Below, piece after piece: positions 1 to 8,833 of a stretch of DNA of 64,000 nt; position 1 is the first letter of the stretch, and the number at the start of each line of letters is the position of its first letter. Where the stretch lies: the NCBI RefSeq assembly GCF_030547075.1, contig NZ_JAUOQH010000001.1:372001-436000 (forward strand), given 5' to 3'. The notes below the pieces were generated by a model that did no database searches, had not been told where the DNA came from, and was given only the letters and a program-made list of their open reading frames with translations. This stretch comes from Alteromonas sp. 1_MG-2023 (GTDB taxonomy: Bacteria > Pseudomonadota > Gammaproteobacteria > Enterobacterales > Alteromonadaceae). The translations under genes and the position numbers were made by a program.

Positions 1-1
1 G

Positions 2-610
2 CTTGCCGATGGCAGCCCTATTGCTGCTGAAATTAGTGAAGTCTGGTTTGATGTCGCGACTCGGCGCATTGATGCAATGCAGGAAATTGAAAACAAACTT
101 ACCGACAGTTTGACCAAAGAAGCGCAAACTAAAGTTAACGATGCTCATCACGAAATGAAGAACCATCAACGGTTAATAGAAAGCTTCACCGATGACCACG
201 CACAAGATGGTTCACCGCTTACTATGCTGTTCGACCCCACTATGCCTGGTTTAGTAGAAGACAATGACCCTCTTCTAACCTCTTCTAATTTACCTGCTGT
301 TAGAAAACCTGCAGATATTAGCGAACAGACGCAAACGTTGTCAGCACATCGCTCGTTTTACGATTTGCTAAGAGGACAAGCACAGTATATTGAAGATATG
401 AGCCGCGAATTAGAAGAAGCGAAACGGGCCATTACTGAGCATAAATTAGTAGATAGAGCCAAGCTTATTCTTATGCAGCAATTCCAGTTAAGTGAGAATG
501 ATGCCTACCGCAAACTTCAAAAGCAGGCCATGAATGAGCATAAAAAGCTGACTGACATCGCTGCTATCGTGGTTGAAATATCTAATAAAGCCAACCAGCG
601 CAGCACTTAA
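2..610 (+). CDS. NasR-like nitrate-sensing ANTAR antiterminator (3' part)
   Basis: The reading frame is open from base 2, so the gene starts left of the window and only about 200 C-terminal residues are present. The last 65 or so residues look like an ANTAR RNA-binding domain: a coiled-coil lead-in (ELEEAKRAITEHKLVDRAK) and then the three-helix part ending IAAIVVEISN. The part before it, with the ATRRIDAMQEIENKL stretch, matches the end of an all-helical NIT nitrate/nitrite sensor domain. Proteins of this build (Klebsiella NasR) bind a leader hairpin and allow transcription of nitrate assimilation genes when nitrate is present. Those target genes would lie outside the window. The gene is convergent with the next one, 30 bp away. 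Confidence 0.75.
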   Translation, partial: LADGSPIAAEISEVWFDVATRRIDAMQEIENKLTDSLTKEAQTKVNDAHHEMKNHQRLIESFTDDHAQDGSPLTMLFDPTMPGLVEDNDPLLTSSNLPAVRKPADISEQTQTLSAHRSFYDLLRGQAQYIEDMSRELEEAKRAITEHKLVDRAKLILMQQFQLSENDAYRKLQKQAMNEHKKLTDIAAIVVEISNKANQRST

Positions 611-639
611 GCTGCACCTAATTCACACCCGTACTACAC

Positions 640-1257
640 CTAGACTGCACCTAAAATTAATTTTGGCCATGTGTCCATCCACCCTTTAGATACCACCCGC
701 TGCGTAAATACCTCAGCTCTAGGGTAACGAGGGTTTATTGAAATAGTACCCACGAAATTATTAACTAAGCCGTAAGGTGCGAGAATATCGAATTCATTCC
801 CGTGAGCGCTACACCGAATGGCGACACAGGTCTCTTTTTCTATCCAATAGCTTATAGCGTCTTCGCAATCTTTATAAGCCTTATGCCCATGATGTAAATG
901 CATACGCGCTTGATTCTTCACCTGCCAACACGCAGAAGGTACCTTCGCCGCCAACATCTGCTCTATGTTTTTGTCTGCTTGTTTGGAAGTATCGGAAGGG
1001 TTGAAGTAGATAACATCAATGTCATTTAACGGGGTGGCTTTTCCATAGCCATGGATATCATCCCATATCGCATTACGTAAAAAGCCTGCGGCTAAGTACC
1101 CTTGGGGCAGATTAAGCACGTTGAGCGCAGCTAAACACTGCATGCGATAGAGATCTTCGGCAATAATTCGACTAACAGCTAATCGGGCTTCGCTTTCTGT
1201 AATTTCTATAATTGCTAAGTTTTGGGTGCTTTCGGTGTTCATCATAATAGAAGCCAT
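640..1257 (-). CDS. Nucleotidyltransferase family protein (DUF925-like)
   Basis: The protein has an N-terminal helical part and then the segment GYLAAGFLRNAIWDDIHG followed by PLNDIDVIYFNP. The G-x-x-R-N and D-I-D patterns fit a minimal nucleotidyltransferase fold of the NTP_transf_6 / COG3575 family; its substrate is unknown. The frame can be extended to a TTG at 1293, but ATG at 1257, 1245 or 1242 are more likely starts; none has a clear Shine-Dalgarno, so the start is uncertain. It follows the PAP2 gene on the same strand closely enough to be in one transcript. Confidence 0.7.
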   Translation of the reverse strand: MASIMMNTESTQNLAIIEITESEARLAVSRIIAEDLYRMQCLAALNVLNLPQGYLAAGFLRNAIWDDIHGYGKATPLNDIDVIYFNPSDTSKQADKNIEQMLAAKVPSACWQVKNQARMHLHHGHKAYKDCEDAISYWIEKETCVAIRCSAHGNEFDILAPYGLVNNFVGTISINPRYPRAEVFTQRVVSKGWMDTWPKLILGAV

Positions 1258-1299
1258 TTTTCTGTGGAAGCTAATATAAAAAAGCTTATACAAAAACGG

Positions 1300-1974
1300 C
1301 TATGGGTTACTACGAATACGTAAGTTTCGTTGCCACTTAATTACATAGAAACTAAATGCGGCTATCGCCCCGCCTCCTAACCATCCGGCTATTACGTCGG
1401 TCGGCCAATGTACGCCTAATTGCACTCGACTCAGGCCAATCACAAATACCAATAGTGTAGTCAGAGAATATACCCAAACTTTTAATTTAACTTTTGTGAT
1501 AGAAAAGCAAAACAGCCTAGCAATACAGAAGTAAACAAGGGTAGACATCATGGCATGGGCAGAGGGAAAGCTTTGCGTTAATACGGTAACTTGATGGCCA
1601 GACAGCGGCGGTCTAGGGCGGTCTATACCGGCTTTAAGAACAAAGGTAATCACCAAACCTGCCGCTACCGCTATTAATAGCGTAAATGCTTTTTTAGGAT
1701 GCCCGGTCAATTTCAACCAACCAGCGACGGCAAGTGAAAAAAAGATAAGTACTTCATTACTGCCAAGTGCGGTGAAATTTTCAAAGAAGCGTTGAACCAC
1801 CCCCGGCATATCGTCCCACACCAACATTTCAATGACGGCTTTATCAAAAGGCGCTAATACTTCCATGGTGGCAAACAGCATTAGCAGCAAAAAGCCACCA
1901 CCTAATAACACCACCTGCACCGTGGGTGTTTTTACTATTTGCAAATACGCGTTGACCGAACTTCTTACTTCCAT
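1300..1974 (-). CDS. PAP2-family membrane phosphatase
   Basis: An integral membrane phosphatase with the three PAP2 signature blocks: K-x5-R-P (KAGIDRPRP, about residues 114-122), PSAH (137-140) and SR-x5-H-x3-D (SRVQLGVHWPTD, 182-193). Hydrophobic segments lie at about 18-38, 72-88, 97-113, 140-156, 166-182 and 194-212. The family removes phosphate from lipid phosphates such as phosphatidic acid, phosphatidylglycerol phosphate or undecaprenyl pyrophosphate, with the active site facing the periplasm. The exact substrate cannot be read from sequence. It precedes the nucleotidyltransferase gene on the same strand. Confidence 0.85.
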   Translation of the reverse strand: MEVRSSVNAYLQIVKTPTVQVVLLGGGFLLLMLFATMEVLAPFDKAVIEMLVWDDMPGVVQRFFENFTALGSNEVLIFFSLAVAGWLKLTGHPKKAFTLLIAVAAGLVITFVLKAGIDRPRPPLSGHQVTVLTQSFPSAHAMMSTLVYFCIARLFCFSITKVKLKVWVYSLTTLLVFVIGLSRVQLGVHWPTDVIAGWLGGGAIAAFSFYVIKWQRNLRIRSNP

Positions 1975-2051
1975 GTTACGTAGCGCTCCTATTGGGGCTA
2001 TAGAAAATTAAAATGAATACTTAATAAAAGAATGAAACGAATAAATATGCG

Positions 2052-2366
2052 TTAAGACTTGCTGCCACCTAAACACGCTGGGGATGTTAGCGCTTCGCCA
2101 CCTCGTGCTACCCACTCTGTTGGGGTATATGTGTGTAATGCTAGCGCATGTACGGGCCCTTTCAAGGCTTCATCGACCAATGCATTGATTTCACGATGAC
2201 GAGCAATTAAGCGTTTGCCTTCAAAGGCCTCAGTCACCACGGTTACTTTGAAATGACTTTGTGCACCGTCAGGCACATTGTGCATAAAGCTCTCGTCTTC
2301 TACCTTCAATAAAGCAGGTGAAAGTGCGCTGGTAATGGTCGATTCTATAAATTCTTTAACATTCAT
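2052..2366 (-). CDS. bolA: BolA family protein
   Basis: A 104-residue protein with the BolA core: a helical N-terminus, the segment HNVPDGAQSHFKVTVVTEAF, then the R-H-R-E-I-N motif, and the late block HALALHTYTPTEW. BolA proteins pair with monothiol glutaredoxins to handle [2Fe-2S] clusters and, in E. coli, affect cell shape and biofilm as a transcription regulator. The length is normal for BolA itself. The gene lies 7 bp downstream of the AlkB gene on the same strand, so the two are probably co-transcribed. Confidence 0.9.
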   Translation of the reverse strand: MNVKEFIESTITSALSPALLKVEDESFMHNVPDGAQSHFKVTVVTEAFEGKRLIARHREINALVDEALKGPVHALALHTYTPTEWVARGGEALTSPACLGGSKS

Positions 2367-2373
2367 ATGAAAA

Positions 2374-3003
2374 CTACTTGGTTGAAATTAAATGCCGGAA
2401 AGTAAGGTTAATTCTACCACCGATATGTTTAGTCGTCTTAGCAATACCGTGCAGATAATGCGATTGAGTGGTTTCGCCCATAACCAACAGACTACCGTGC
2501 TCTAATATTTGGGTATAACGCGCACCGGTTTCTTTGTGTTTGAACACAAAAGGCCGAGACTCGCCAAAAGTTACCGACGCAACCACAGGATTTGGCCCGA
2601 GTTCAGGCTCATCATCAGCATGCATACTCATGCTGTCTTGACCATGTCGATACCAGTTTGCCAGCACACTGTTAAAAGGAATATGACAAACCTCGATGCA
2701 TTTATCCCGAATAGCTGCCAACTCTTGAGTCCAGTGTTGTGGTGCAAGCTTAATGCCTGAATATTTATAAAAACACTCAGGATCACCATGCCAAGCCTGT
2801 AATCTAGGCACGTCTAGGCGCTTTCCATACATGCGGATAGTATCTTGTCGCCATGGCAATGTGCTTTCAAACACACCTTGATAGTCATTCGCTTGCTCTG
2901 AGCTAAGCCATTGCGGATAATAGCGCACCTCAGCTTCTGGCAACGGTAGCGTAATGGGTGAGTTTTTCGCTGCTTTCGCGTCAGTAAAAAGTGGTAATTG
3001 CAT
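2374..3003 (-). CDS. AlkB-type 2-oxoglutarate/Fe(II) dioxygenase
   Basis: A DNA or RNA dealkylation repair enzyme of the AlkB family, closer in build to ALKBH2/3 than to E. coli AlkB. The iron ligands are visible: H128 and D130 in SMHADDEPE, and H185 in SHYLHGIAKT. The 2-oxoglutarate-binding R-x-N-x-T-F-R block is at 197-203. Its 209 residues match the family. It is expected to remove methyl groups such as 1-methyladenine by oxidation, releasing formaldehyde. It is divergent from rlmG, with about 30 bp between the starts. Confidence 0.9.
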   Translation of the reverse strand: MQLPLFTDAKAAKNSPITLPLPEAEVRYYPQWLSSEQANDYQGVFESTLPWRQDTIRMYGKRLDVPRLQAWHGDPECFYKYSGIKLAPQHWTQELAAIRDKCIEVCHIPFNSVLANWYRHGQDSMSMHADDEPELGPNPVVASVTFGESRPFVFKHKETGARYTQILEHGSLLVMGETTQSHYLHGIAKTTKHIGGRINLTFRHLISTK

Positions 3004-3033
3004 AACCCCCCGATAACTTTAGACAAGAAAATA

Positions 3034-4260
3034 ATGAATACAGAATTTTCAATGGCAGAGCGCCAGTTTACCTTAATTCGCTACCCTGAAAAACATCAGC
3101 ACAAAAGCCTGCAAGCGTGGGACAGTGCCGATGAATTGCTTATTGAGCATGTTGACGCGCACCTTGGCGCGCTTCTTCAATCCCAAAATGAATCGTCATC
3201 TACCTTGGGGCCCATACTCATTTTTAATGACGACTTTGGTACCCTTGGCTGTTGGTTTACGCAGTATAATCCTATTTGGATTTCAGATTCGTATATTAGC
3301 TTGCGATCATTACAAGAAAACCTAAGGCGTAACCATTTAAAACCGGTTATGAATGAGGAAGGCGCGCTAGCGTCACCCGTGACAAGTTTAACCAGTGTTG
3401 AAAGCCTTACTTTCATGCCAGAGAGTGCCCCAAGCGTAATTATGCTTAAAGTGCCTCGCACATTGGCATTGCTTGAACAACAGCTTATCGATATTAAGCG
3501 ATATGCAGCGCCAGGTACGCATATTGTAGCGGCAGGTAAAATAAAAGCCGTGACCAAGTCGGTATCCGCCTTGTTCGAGAAAATCATTGGCCCTGCTAAA
3601 ACGTCCTTGGCAAAGAAAAAGTCACGACTGGTTTTTAGTACCCTTGATGAAAGTATTGCCCCAATCCCTTCTCCCTACCCAGAAACCTGGGAATGCAAGG
3701 GCGCCACAGGCCAAACCTTCGTACTAAAAAACCACGCAAATGTATTTTCTCGCCAGTCGTTAGATATTGGTGCCCGCCTTATGCTTGAGCACATGACGGT
3801 AAGCGCCAATGAAACCGTGGTCGATTTAGGTTGCGGCAATGAGGTGCTAGGGGTAAACGCCTTAGCCTTGGCCGGCGACTGTAAGGTAATATTCATTGAT
3901 GAGTCGTTTATGGCAGTGGAAAGTGCACGATTAAATGTACTTGAGAATTTTCCAGACAAAATTGATCAATGTGAGTTTATTGCCAGTAACTGCTTAGAAT
4001 GCTTGCTAGAACAGCAACAATCGCCTTGGGTAACCAAGATATTGTGTAACCCCCCTTTCCATCAACAAAATGCCATTACCGATCATATTGCATGGCAAAT
4101 GTTTAACGACTCAAAACACGCTTTGGTTAAAGGTGGGCAATTGGTGGTGGTTGGAAACAGGCACCTTGAACATCACGTTAAACTTAAACGCATGTTTGGT
4201 GGTTCAGACGTACTGGCAAGCGACAAAAAATTTGTTATTTTGGGCACCGCTAAACGATAA
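3034..4260 (+). CDS. rlmG: 23S rRNA (guanine(1835)-N2)-methyltransferase RlmG
   Basis: The protein has two halves: a degenerate N-terminal methyltransferase-like domain and a catalytic C-terminal domain with the SAM-binding VVDLGCGNEVLGVNAL motif and the N6/N2-type motif NPPFHQ. This matches RlmG, which makes m2G1835 in helix 67 of 23S rRNA. I chose ATG at 3034 (MNTEFSMAERQF) because homology to E. coli RlmG begins just after it; the frame is open from 2998. The next gene starts 9 bp after the stop. Confidence 0.88.
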   Translation: MNTEFSMAERQFTLIRYPEKHQHKSLQAWDSADELLIEHVDAHLGALLQSQNESSSTLGPILIFNDDFGTLGCWFTQYNPIWISDSYISLRSLQENLRRNHLKPVMNEEGALASPVTSLTSVESLTFMPESAPSVIMLKVPRTLALLEQQLIDIKRYAAPGTHIVAAGKIKAVTKSVSALFEKIIGPAKTSLAKKKSRLVFSTLDESIAPIPSPYPETWECKGATGQTFVLKNHANVFSRQSLDIGARLMLEHMTVSANETVVDLGCGNEVLGVNALALAGDCKVIFIDESFMAVESARLNVLENFPDKIDQCEFIASNCLECLLEQQQSPWVTKILCNPPFHQQNAITDHIAWQMFNDSKHALVKGGQLVVVGNRHLEHHVKLKRMFGGSDVLASDKKFVILGTAKR

Positions 4261-4269
4261 GGAATGCAC

Positions 4270-4893
4270 ATGTTAAAACCGCTTATAACGGCCTTAATCT
4301 TCTCAGCTTTCGTTTTTACGTTTGCAGCAATTAGCCCCAATGCATTGGCGGCTAAAAAAGATGATGGCTCGCAAATTCAGCCTGATAACTATTACCCTAG
4401 AGTTAAAATTGAAACCACCATGGGTGATATTGTGGTGGAATTAGACCGCCGCCGAGCGCCTCTCACGGTGAATAACTTTTTACGTTATGTAGACAAGCGC
4501 AGTTATGAAAACACTATTTTTCATCGTATTGTGCCGGGGTTTGTCGTGCAAGGCGGCGGCTATACTACTGATTTTGAGGGTAAGTCTAACTACCCTGAAA
4601 TATTCAATGAGTCAGGCAATGGGCTTACCAACGATTTACACACTATCGCTATGGCAAGGCAAGATGACCCGCATACTGCCAATCGTCAATTTTTCTTTAA
4701 CGTTAATGACAACGAAACCTTAAACCCAGGTCGAGACTGGGGCTATGCGGTTTTTGGCATGATTGTAGAAGGTGAAGATATTGTGGATGCGATGTCTGAA
4801 GTAGAAACCGAATACTCGTTAGTACTCAACACCAACAATGTACCCATTGAGCCTATTATCATTAAAAAGGTTACTGTACTTCCGCCGTTCTAA
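4270..4893 (+). CDS. Periplasmic cyclophilin-type peptidyl-prolyl isomerase
   Basis: The protein begins with a signal peptide (MLKPLITALIFSAFVFTF, cleavage probably after NALA) and continues as a single cyclophilin domain. The catalytic F-H-R-I motif is in NTIFHRIVPGFVVQGG, and QFFFNVNDN is the usual substrate-groove block. The role is cis-trans isomerisation of prolyl bonds during folding of exported proteins, like PpiA. ATG at 4270 is favoured over ATG at 4264 because AAGGA at 4259-4263 sits at a proper distance only from the former. Its 3' end overlaps the convergent GNAT gene by 4 bp. Confidence 0.9.
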   Translation: MLKPLITALIFSAFVFTFAAISPNALAAKKDDGSQIQPDNYYPRVKIETTMGDIVVELDRRRAPLTVNNFLRYVDKRSYENTIFHRIVPGFVVQGGGYTTDFEGKSNYPEIFNESGNGLTNDLHTIAMARQDDPHTANRQFFFNVNDNETLNPGRDWGYAVFGMIVEGEDIVDAMSEVETEYSLVLNTNNVPIEPIIIKKVTVLPPF

Positions 4894-5408
4894 CGGCTGG
4901 TGTAATCGCTGTTGCGCCAGAATAGGGTTTGAACCGGTGTGGACTTATCAATAAAATAAGGGCCGCGTTTTTTAAATCCTAGCTGGTGTAATAGATGTTG
5001 AGAACGCGTGTTCTCGGGATGGGTAGAGGCGGTTATGAAATGCATATGTTCTTCCATCTCCACCCAATCAATAACCGCTTTAGCGGCTTCTAACGCTATC
5101 CCCTGTTTACGGGCATTCGGTAGCAGCGCAAAACCTAAATCAGGGCAGCTGAAAACAAACCGATTGATAAGCCCACACACACCATGAGGCGCGTTGGTTT
5201 GCTTATTTCTTATTGCCAGCAACCCGTATCCCCACTCGTTAAGTTGCGCGTTAACCCGGTCAATATAATCGGCAGCATCGTCAACACTCGCCACACCGCG
5301 ATTTCCAATAAACTGTTTCCATAACGGGTCTTGATGCATCTCCACTATCCACAGTTTATCTGCTTGGGTTAATGGGCTTAATTCCAATCGCTCGGTTAAT
5401 AACAACAT
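4890..5408 (-). CDS. GNAT-family N-acetyltransferase (RimJ/RimL-like)
   Basis: A 172-residue acetyltransferase. The N-terminus (LLTERLELSPLTQAD) is typical of the RimJ/RimL group. The acetyl-CoA site appears as LPNARKQGIALEAAKAVIDW, where Q/R-x-x-G-x-A is the pyrophosphate-binding loop, followed by STHPENTRSQHLLHQLGF. The substrate is unknown: ribosomal protein N-termini or small molecules are both possible. It lies 3 bp after the GGCT-like gene on the same strand, so the two are likely co-transcribed. Confidence 0.85.
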   Translation of the reverse strand: MLLLTERLELSPLTQADKLWIVEMHQDPLWKQFIGNRGVASVDDAADYIDRVNAQLNEWGYGLLAIRNKQTNAPHGVCGLINRFVFSCPDLGFALLPNARKQGIALEAAKAVIDWVEMEEHMHFITASTHPENTRSQHLLHQLGFKKRGPYFIDKSTPVQTLFWRNSDYTSR

Positions 5409-5411
5409 GAG

Positions 5412-6089
5412 TTAATACGCCTCTGGTGTTGATTGTTTTACTTTATTCATCAGCATATCGATTTGCGCTAATTGTTGCTGTGAAATAGCGGCAGCTCTTG
5501 GGTAAATCGGGTTTGCTCTGTCGTTAATTCTAGGGTGTTCCCAGCCATGAGTATGCTCAATAAAAGCGGTAGCTTCACTTACCCCACCATGCTCTAAACA
5601 GCCTACAAGACAGGTGTCGATATAAGATTGTGAAACCGGGAAGTCGGTACTAGCATGATGACAAAGTAAGGTTTCGCATAACCAGAGTTGGTGCTGGCTT
5701 AACGCTTCGCGAAGCGCAGGGGTGAAAGAAGGTTGATTGCACAAGAAGGAACTTACATGTTCAATTGCACTTGCTGGCACTTCCACAAAGCGATAATTCT
5801 TTTCTCGCGCCCGTAATGAAGGGTTTACCTCGGCGGGAATAAGCTGTGCATTTAATTGAGATGTTTGGTCGGCAACGGCGCCTACGTAGGTTTGTTTTTC
5901 TTGCAGACTACGAGTAACCCATGCGCGTTTAAAACCTGAAACACGCACGGGTAAACCTTGAGTATAAATACCAGAGTAACGTTCTCGAGAACCTCGACTT
6001 AGCAAACTGCCATAACCCAGCACAATGTGCTTACTTTGCTGGCTAGCTAAGGTAGCTAACCAACTGTCTTCGGCCAAGTCTTCTAGCAT
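5412..6089 (-). CDS. Gamma-glutamylcyclotransferase-like protein
   Basis: Near its N-terminus the protein carries the GGCT-fold signature V-L-G-Y-G-S-L-L, the loop that binds the gamma-glutamyl group in this superfamily. A later REKNYRFVEVP segment has the conserved E-x-x-Y pattern. True enzymes use one catalytic glutamate to cyclise gamma-glutamyl compounds to 5-oxoproline, but many members have unknown substrates. At 225 residues it is longer than the small YtfP type. It lies downstream of the TonB receptor with about 40 bp between them. Confidence 0.7.
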   Translation of the reverse strand: MLEDLAEDSWLATLASQQSKHIVLGYGSLLSRGSRERYSGIYTQGLPVRVSGFKRAWVTRSLQEKQTYVGAVADQTSQLNAQLIPAEVNPSLRAREKNYRFVEVPASAIEHVSSFLCNQPSFTPALREALSQHQLWLCETLLCHHASTDFPVSQSYIDTCLVGCLEHGGVSEATAFIEHTHGWEHPRINDRANPIYPRAAAISQQQLAQIDMLMNKVKQSTPEAY

Positions 6090-6129
6090 TTTTCATCTGC
6101 CAAACGTCACCCCGTTTTTTACTGTAGTT

Positions 6130-8544
6130 CTAGAACAGCGCACGTACTCCTAGCGTAAGGTTACGACCAGGTAGTGGCGCTTGATCTTTCAAAAATGATG
6201 TATGAACGCGAGCTTCTTCATCTGTTAGATTGTTTCCTTTTGCATAAACAATCCACTCAACGCCTTGGCCGCCAAATTCGTACTGAACACTGGCATCTAA
6301 CAAGGTGTAACCATCGGTTTGTGTTTCGTAAGACGCCACGTCGTCTTGGTCATCATACCAAGTTACGCCAACATCAGCACTTACGCCATTGCTCACATAA
6401 CTGATGTTACCACCAAATCGCATAGGTGGCGTACGAGGAAGGTTATCATCATCAATTTCTGCGTTAATGTAATCGCTAAATACCGTCACGCGTACTTGCG
6501 CATTTACATCGTAGTAGGCTTCAGCTTCTAAGCCCCAAATATCAGCATCAGCTTGCTGGAAGTAATAGATAGGTGTGCCTTCCTCTTCTTCTTCCTCATG
6601 ATCTTCGTGCTCTTCTGTTATTGCCAATAACCCAGTATTCGTTTGATAAATATAATCATCCGCTTGGTTATAGAACAATGAAACGGTATAGCCCCAATCA
6701 CCAGTGAATTTACGGAAAGTAACATCGATATTGGTACTAACTTCTTTTTCTACGTCTTTTAAGTCTTCTTCAATATGACCGTCTTCATCTAAATCGAAAA
6801 CCAAACCGAGCTCGTAGCTTTGTGTGGCTAAATGCTGGCCTGCAGAGAACAACTCTTGTTGGCTCGGCGCACGCTCACTACGTGAAAGTGTAGTGGCGAT
6901 TGAGCGCCCTTCTGCATATTCCCAGTTTAAACCAGCGGATAAAGACGTACTGGTGAAGTCATACTTGTTGAAGCTATATGAAGTCACTTGCTCTTCATGT
7001 TCTTCGTGATCCTCTTCCTCTTCGTGCTCTTCTTCATCAGCATGAGTCACTTCAAGAGATAATTCACTGTCATCGGCATCGTATTCAGTATATTCAACAC
7101 GACCACCTAGTTCGAAGGTCACGTCTCCCACAACTTTTTGCTCTACAAGGTAGACCGCATAGTTAGAAGAGGTATTTGCTGGCGTAAAGGCTTCCTCCCC
7201 CTCAGCTTCATAGTCGCTGTGTTGGAATTGAACACCTAGCACACCATGCCAGCCATCCACTTCTTCGTGAGACACTGACGCGCGAATATCGCTAGATTTG
7301 TTTGAGAAGATAGTACCTTGCTCGCCATCTTCAATTTCGACGTGTTCGTAATCGGTATAAGCCGCTGCAAACTTAGCATTGGTTAACCCTCTGATAGGTG
7401 AATGCCATTCACCCGCTGCTTGATAACGTGTCATATCTACGTCAATCAATACGCCTTCTTCTTCGTGTAACTCTTCATCATGATCTTCTTCGTCGTGATC
7501 TTCTTCATCATGGTCTTCTTCATGCTCGTGACTGTGACCAGGCACGCCATAACGGTTATCAAGTTGCTCTACCGCAAAGCCAAAGTAACCTTCTTCACCA
7601 ATGTAAGACAAGCCAGCCGTTATATCGCTGGTTTCCATCGCGGTGCTTTCTAGCACGCCGTAGGCTTCGTCTTCATCAGGTTCTACTGATGCATAACCAG
7701 GAATATCCGTATCATCTGTGTTGCGAGAATAACCATCAATATGCCATGCAAAGTTACCGCTGCCACCTGTGACATCGCCGCGAGCGTACTTACCGTTATC
7801 TACTGTGCTGTAGCTCACTTCGGCTTCGCCTTCAACACCGTCCATTTGATGTTGCACAATACGCTTATCAACGATGTTCACCACACCACCAATAGCGCCA
7901 CTACCATATTGCAATGTTGCAGGACCGCGAAGCACTTCTACTTGCGTGGCGCTGGCCAAGTTACTGGTTACATTGTGGTCAGGGCCAACACGAGATACAT
8001 CAGAAACATCTAATCCGTTTTGAACAATTTTAACCCGCGGGCCATCGTTACCACGAATAATTGGGCTACTTGAAACCGGACCAAAATACGTGCTTTGTAC
8101 CCCAGGAGTATTCTTTAACGTTTCACCTAATGTAGGCGCTTCTATACGTCTTAAACGCTCAGCACCAATAACTGTAACTGGCGTAACAGATTCAAGTACT
8201 GAAGATTGTAATGCGGTGGCAGTTACTACAATATTTTCAACTGACGAAGGAGTAAGTGAAAAATCAACGGTTTTATCACCAACGATTTCACCAAGGTCGT
8301 TGTCACCATGAATATATTGGCTTGAAAATACGTGAAGATGCACATGAGTTTGCTTAACATCGCTAAAACGGTAAACACCATTTTCATCGGTGGTAACGAC
8401 TCGGCGAGTACCTTCAATGCTAACCTCGGCACCTTCAACGGGCTGACCTGACACATCGGTAACTTTACCGCTGATAACAGTCGCAAAGGATGGAGACGAG
8501 AGTAGACCTGCTATCGTAAGACTTAGCAGTGAACGCATTTTCAT
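6130..8544 (-). CDS. ZnuD-like TonB-dependent receptor with His/acid-rich loops
   Basis: An outer-membrane receptor of 804 residues. Order: signal peptide (1-21), carboxypeptidase-regulatory-like domain (about 24-98), plug (about 112-228), then a 22-strand-type barrel ending in the expected C-terminal Phe. Three predicted extracellular stretches are packed with His, Asp and Glu: residues 337-363 (with three DHDEE repeats), 501-519 and 644-655. The GVPGHSHEHE segment resembles the metal-capturing loop of Neisseria ZnuD, so zinc (or another divalent metal) is the likely cargo. AGGGAA precedes the ATG. A palindrome at 8601-8612 could be a Zur site, which would fit repression by zinc. TonB/ExbBD are not in the window. 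Confidence 0.88.
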   Translation of the reverse strand: MKMRSLLSLTIAGLLSSPSFATVISGKVTDVSGQPVEGAEVSIEGTRRVVTTDENGVYRFSDVKQTHVHLHVFSSQYIHGDNDLGEIVGDKTVDFSLTPSSVENIVVTATALQSSVLESVTPVTVIGAERLRRIEAPTLGETLKNTPGVQSTYFGPVSSSPIIRGNDGPRVKIVQNGLDVSDVSRVGPDHNVTSNLASATQVEVLRGPATLQYGSGAIGGVVNIVDKRIVQHQMDGVEGEAEVSYSTVDNGKYARGDVTGGSGNFAWHIDGYSRNTDDTDIPGYASVEPDEDEAYGVLESTAMETSDITAGLSYIGEEGYFGFAVEQLDNRYGVPGHSHEHEEDHDEEDHDEEDHDEELHEEEGVLIDVDMTRYQAAGEWHSPIRGLTNAKFAAAYTDYEHVEIEDGEQGTIFSNKSSDIRASVSHEEVDGWHGVLGVQFQHSDYEAEGEEAFTPANTSSNYAVYLVEQKVVGDVTFELGGRVEYTEYDADDSELSLEVTHADEEEHEEEEDHEEHEEQVTSYSFNKYDFTSTSLSAGLNWEYAEGRSIATTLSRSERAPSQQELFSAGQHLATQSYELGLVFDLDEDGHIEEDLKDVEKEVSTNIDVTFRKFTGDWGYTVSLFYNQADDYIYQTNTGLLAITEEHEDHEEEEEEGTPIYYFQQADADIWGLEAEAYYDVNAQVRVTVFSDYINAEIDDDNLPRTPPMRFGGNISYVSNGVSADVGVTWYDDQDDVASYETQTDGYTLLDASVQYEFGGQGVEWIVYAKGNNLTDEEARVHTSFLKDQAPLPGRNLTLGVRALF

Positions 8545-8833
8545 AACGGTTTCCCTAACAAATTTCTATTTTTTTGACCATTTACATAGCCATTCTTGTG
8601 ATGTTATAACATTTTGTAGGTTGAGTCGTTTATTGTCAATGGTAACGTGTCTATGATTTGGATTCGTTTAACCAAATAGTCTTTTCAAGCCGCGCTTTAG
8701 TTTGTGAATGACAGTTTGAGAATAACGTGATGCGCTTGGATGAGCACCTGATATGGCACTTTGCAGTGATGCTCTTGAGTAAGCTTCTGTTCAATAACCT
8801 AGGGTAAACGTTTGAGAAAACTAACGGTAAGTC
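8545..8833 (-). other. Intergenic region upstream of the TonB receptor
   Basis: This stretch lies between the receptor start (8544) and the epmA stop (8834). It holds the receptor's ribosome site, the ATGTTATAACAT palindrome and a probable overlapping -10. Beyond about 8650 I see no gene, RNA or clear terminator. Confidence 0.6.
8600..8613 (-). promoter_or_regulatory. Zur-box-like palindrome overlapping a possible -10
   Basis: A perfect 12-bp palindrome ATGTTATAACAT (8601-8612) lies 56-68 bp upstream of the receptor start codon. Gammaproteobacterial Zur sites are built from facing TGTTATA / TATAACA half-sites; here the two halves overlap more tightly than in the usual spacing. Read on the minus strand, TATAAC within it could act as a -10. 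An upstream TTGACA is 25 bp away, too far to be its -35. The location and the zinc-type receptor support a Zur operator; the half-site spacing argues some caution. Confidence 0.45.

Noticed and set aside
2509-3026. Plus- and minus-strand frames within alkB
   Set aside because: Both are shadows of the AlkB gene, whose active-site residues are intact.
7456-7536. CRISPR or non-coding tandem repeat
   Set aside because: The repeats are in frame and encode the His/acid loop of the TonB receptor; there are no spacers.
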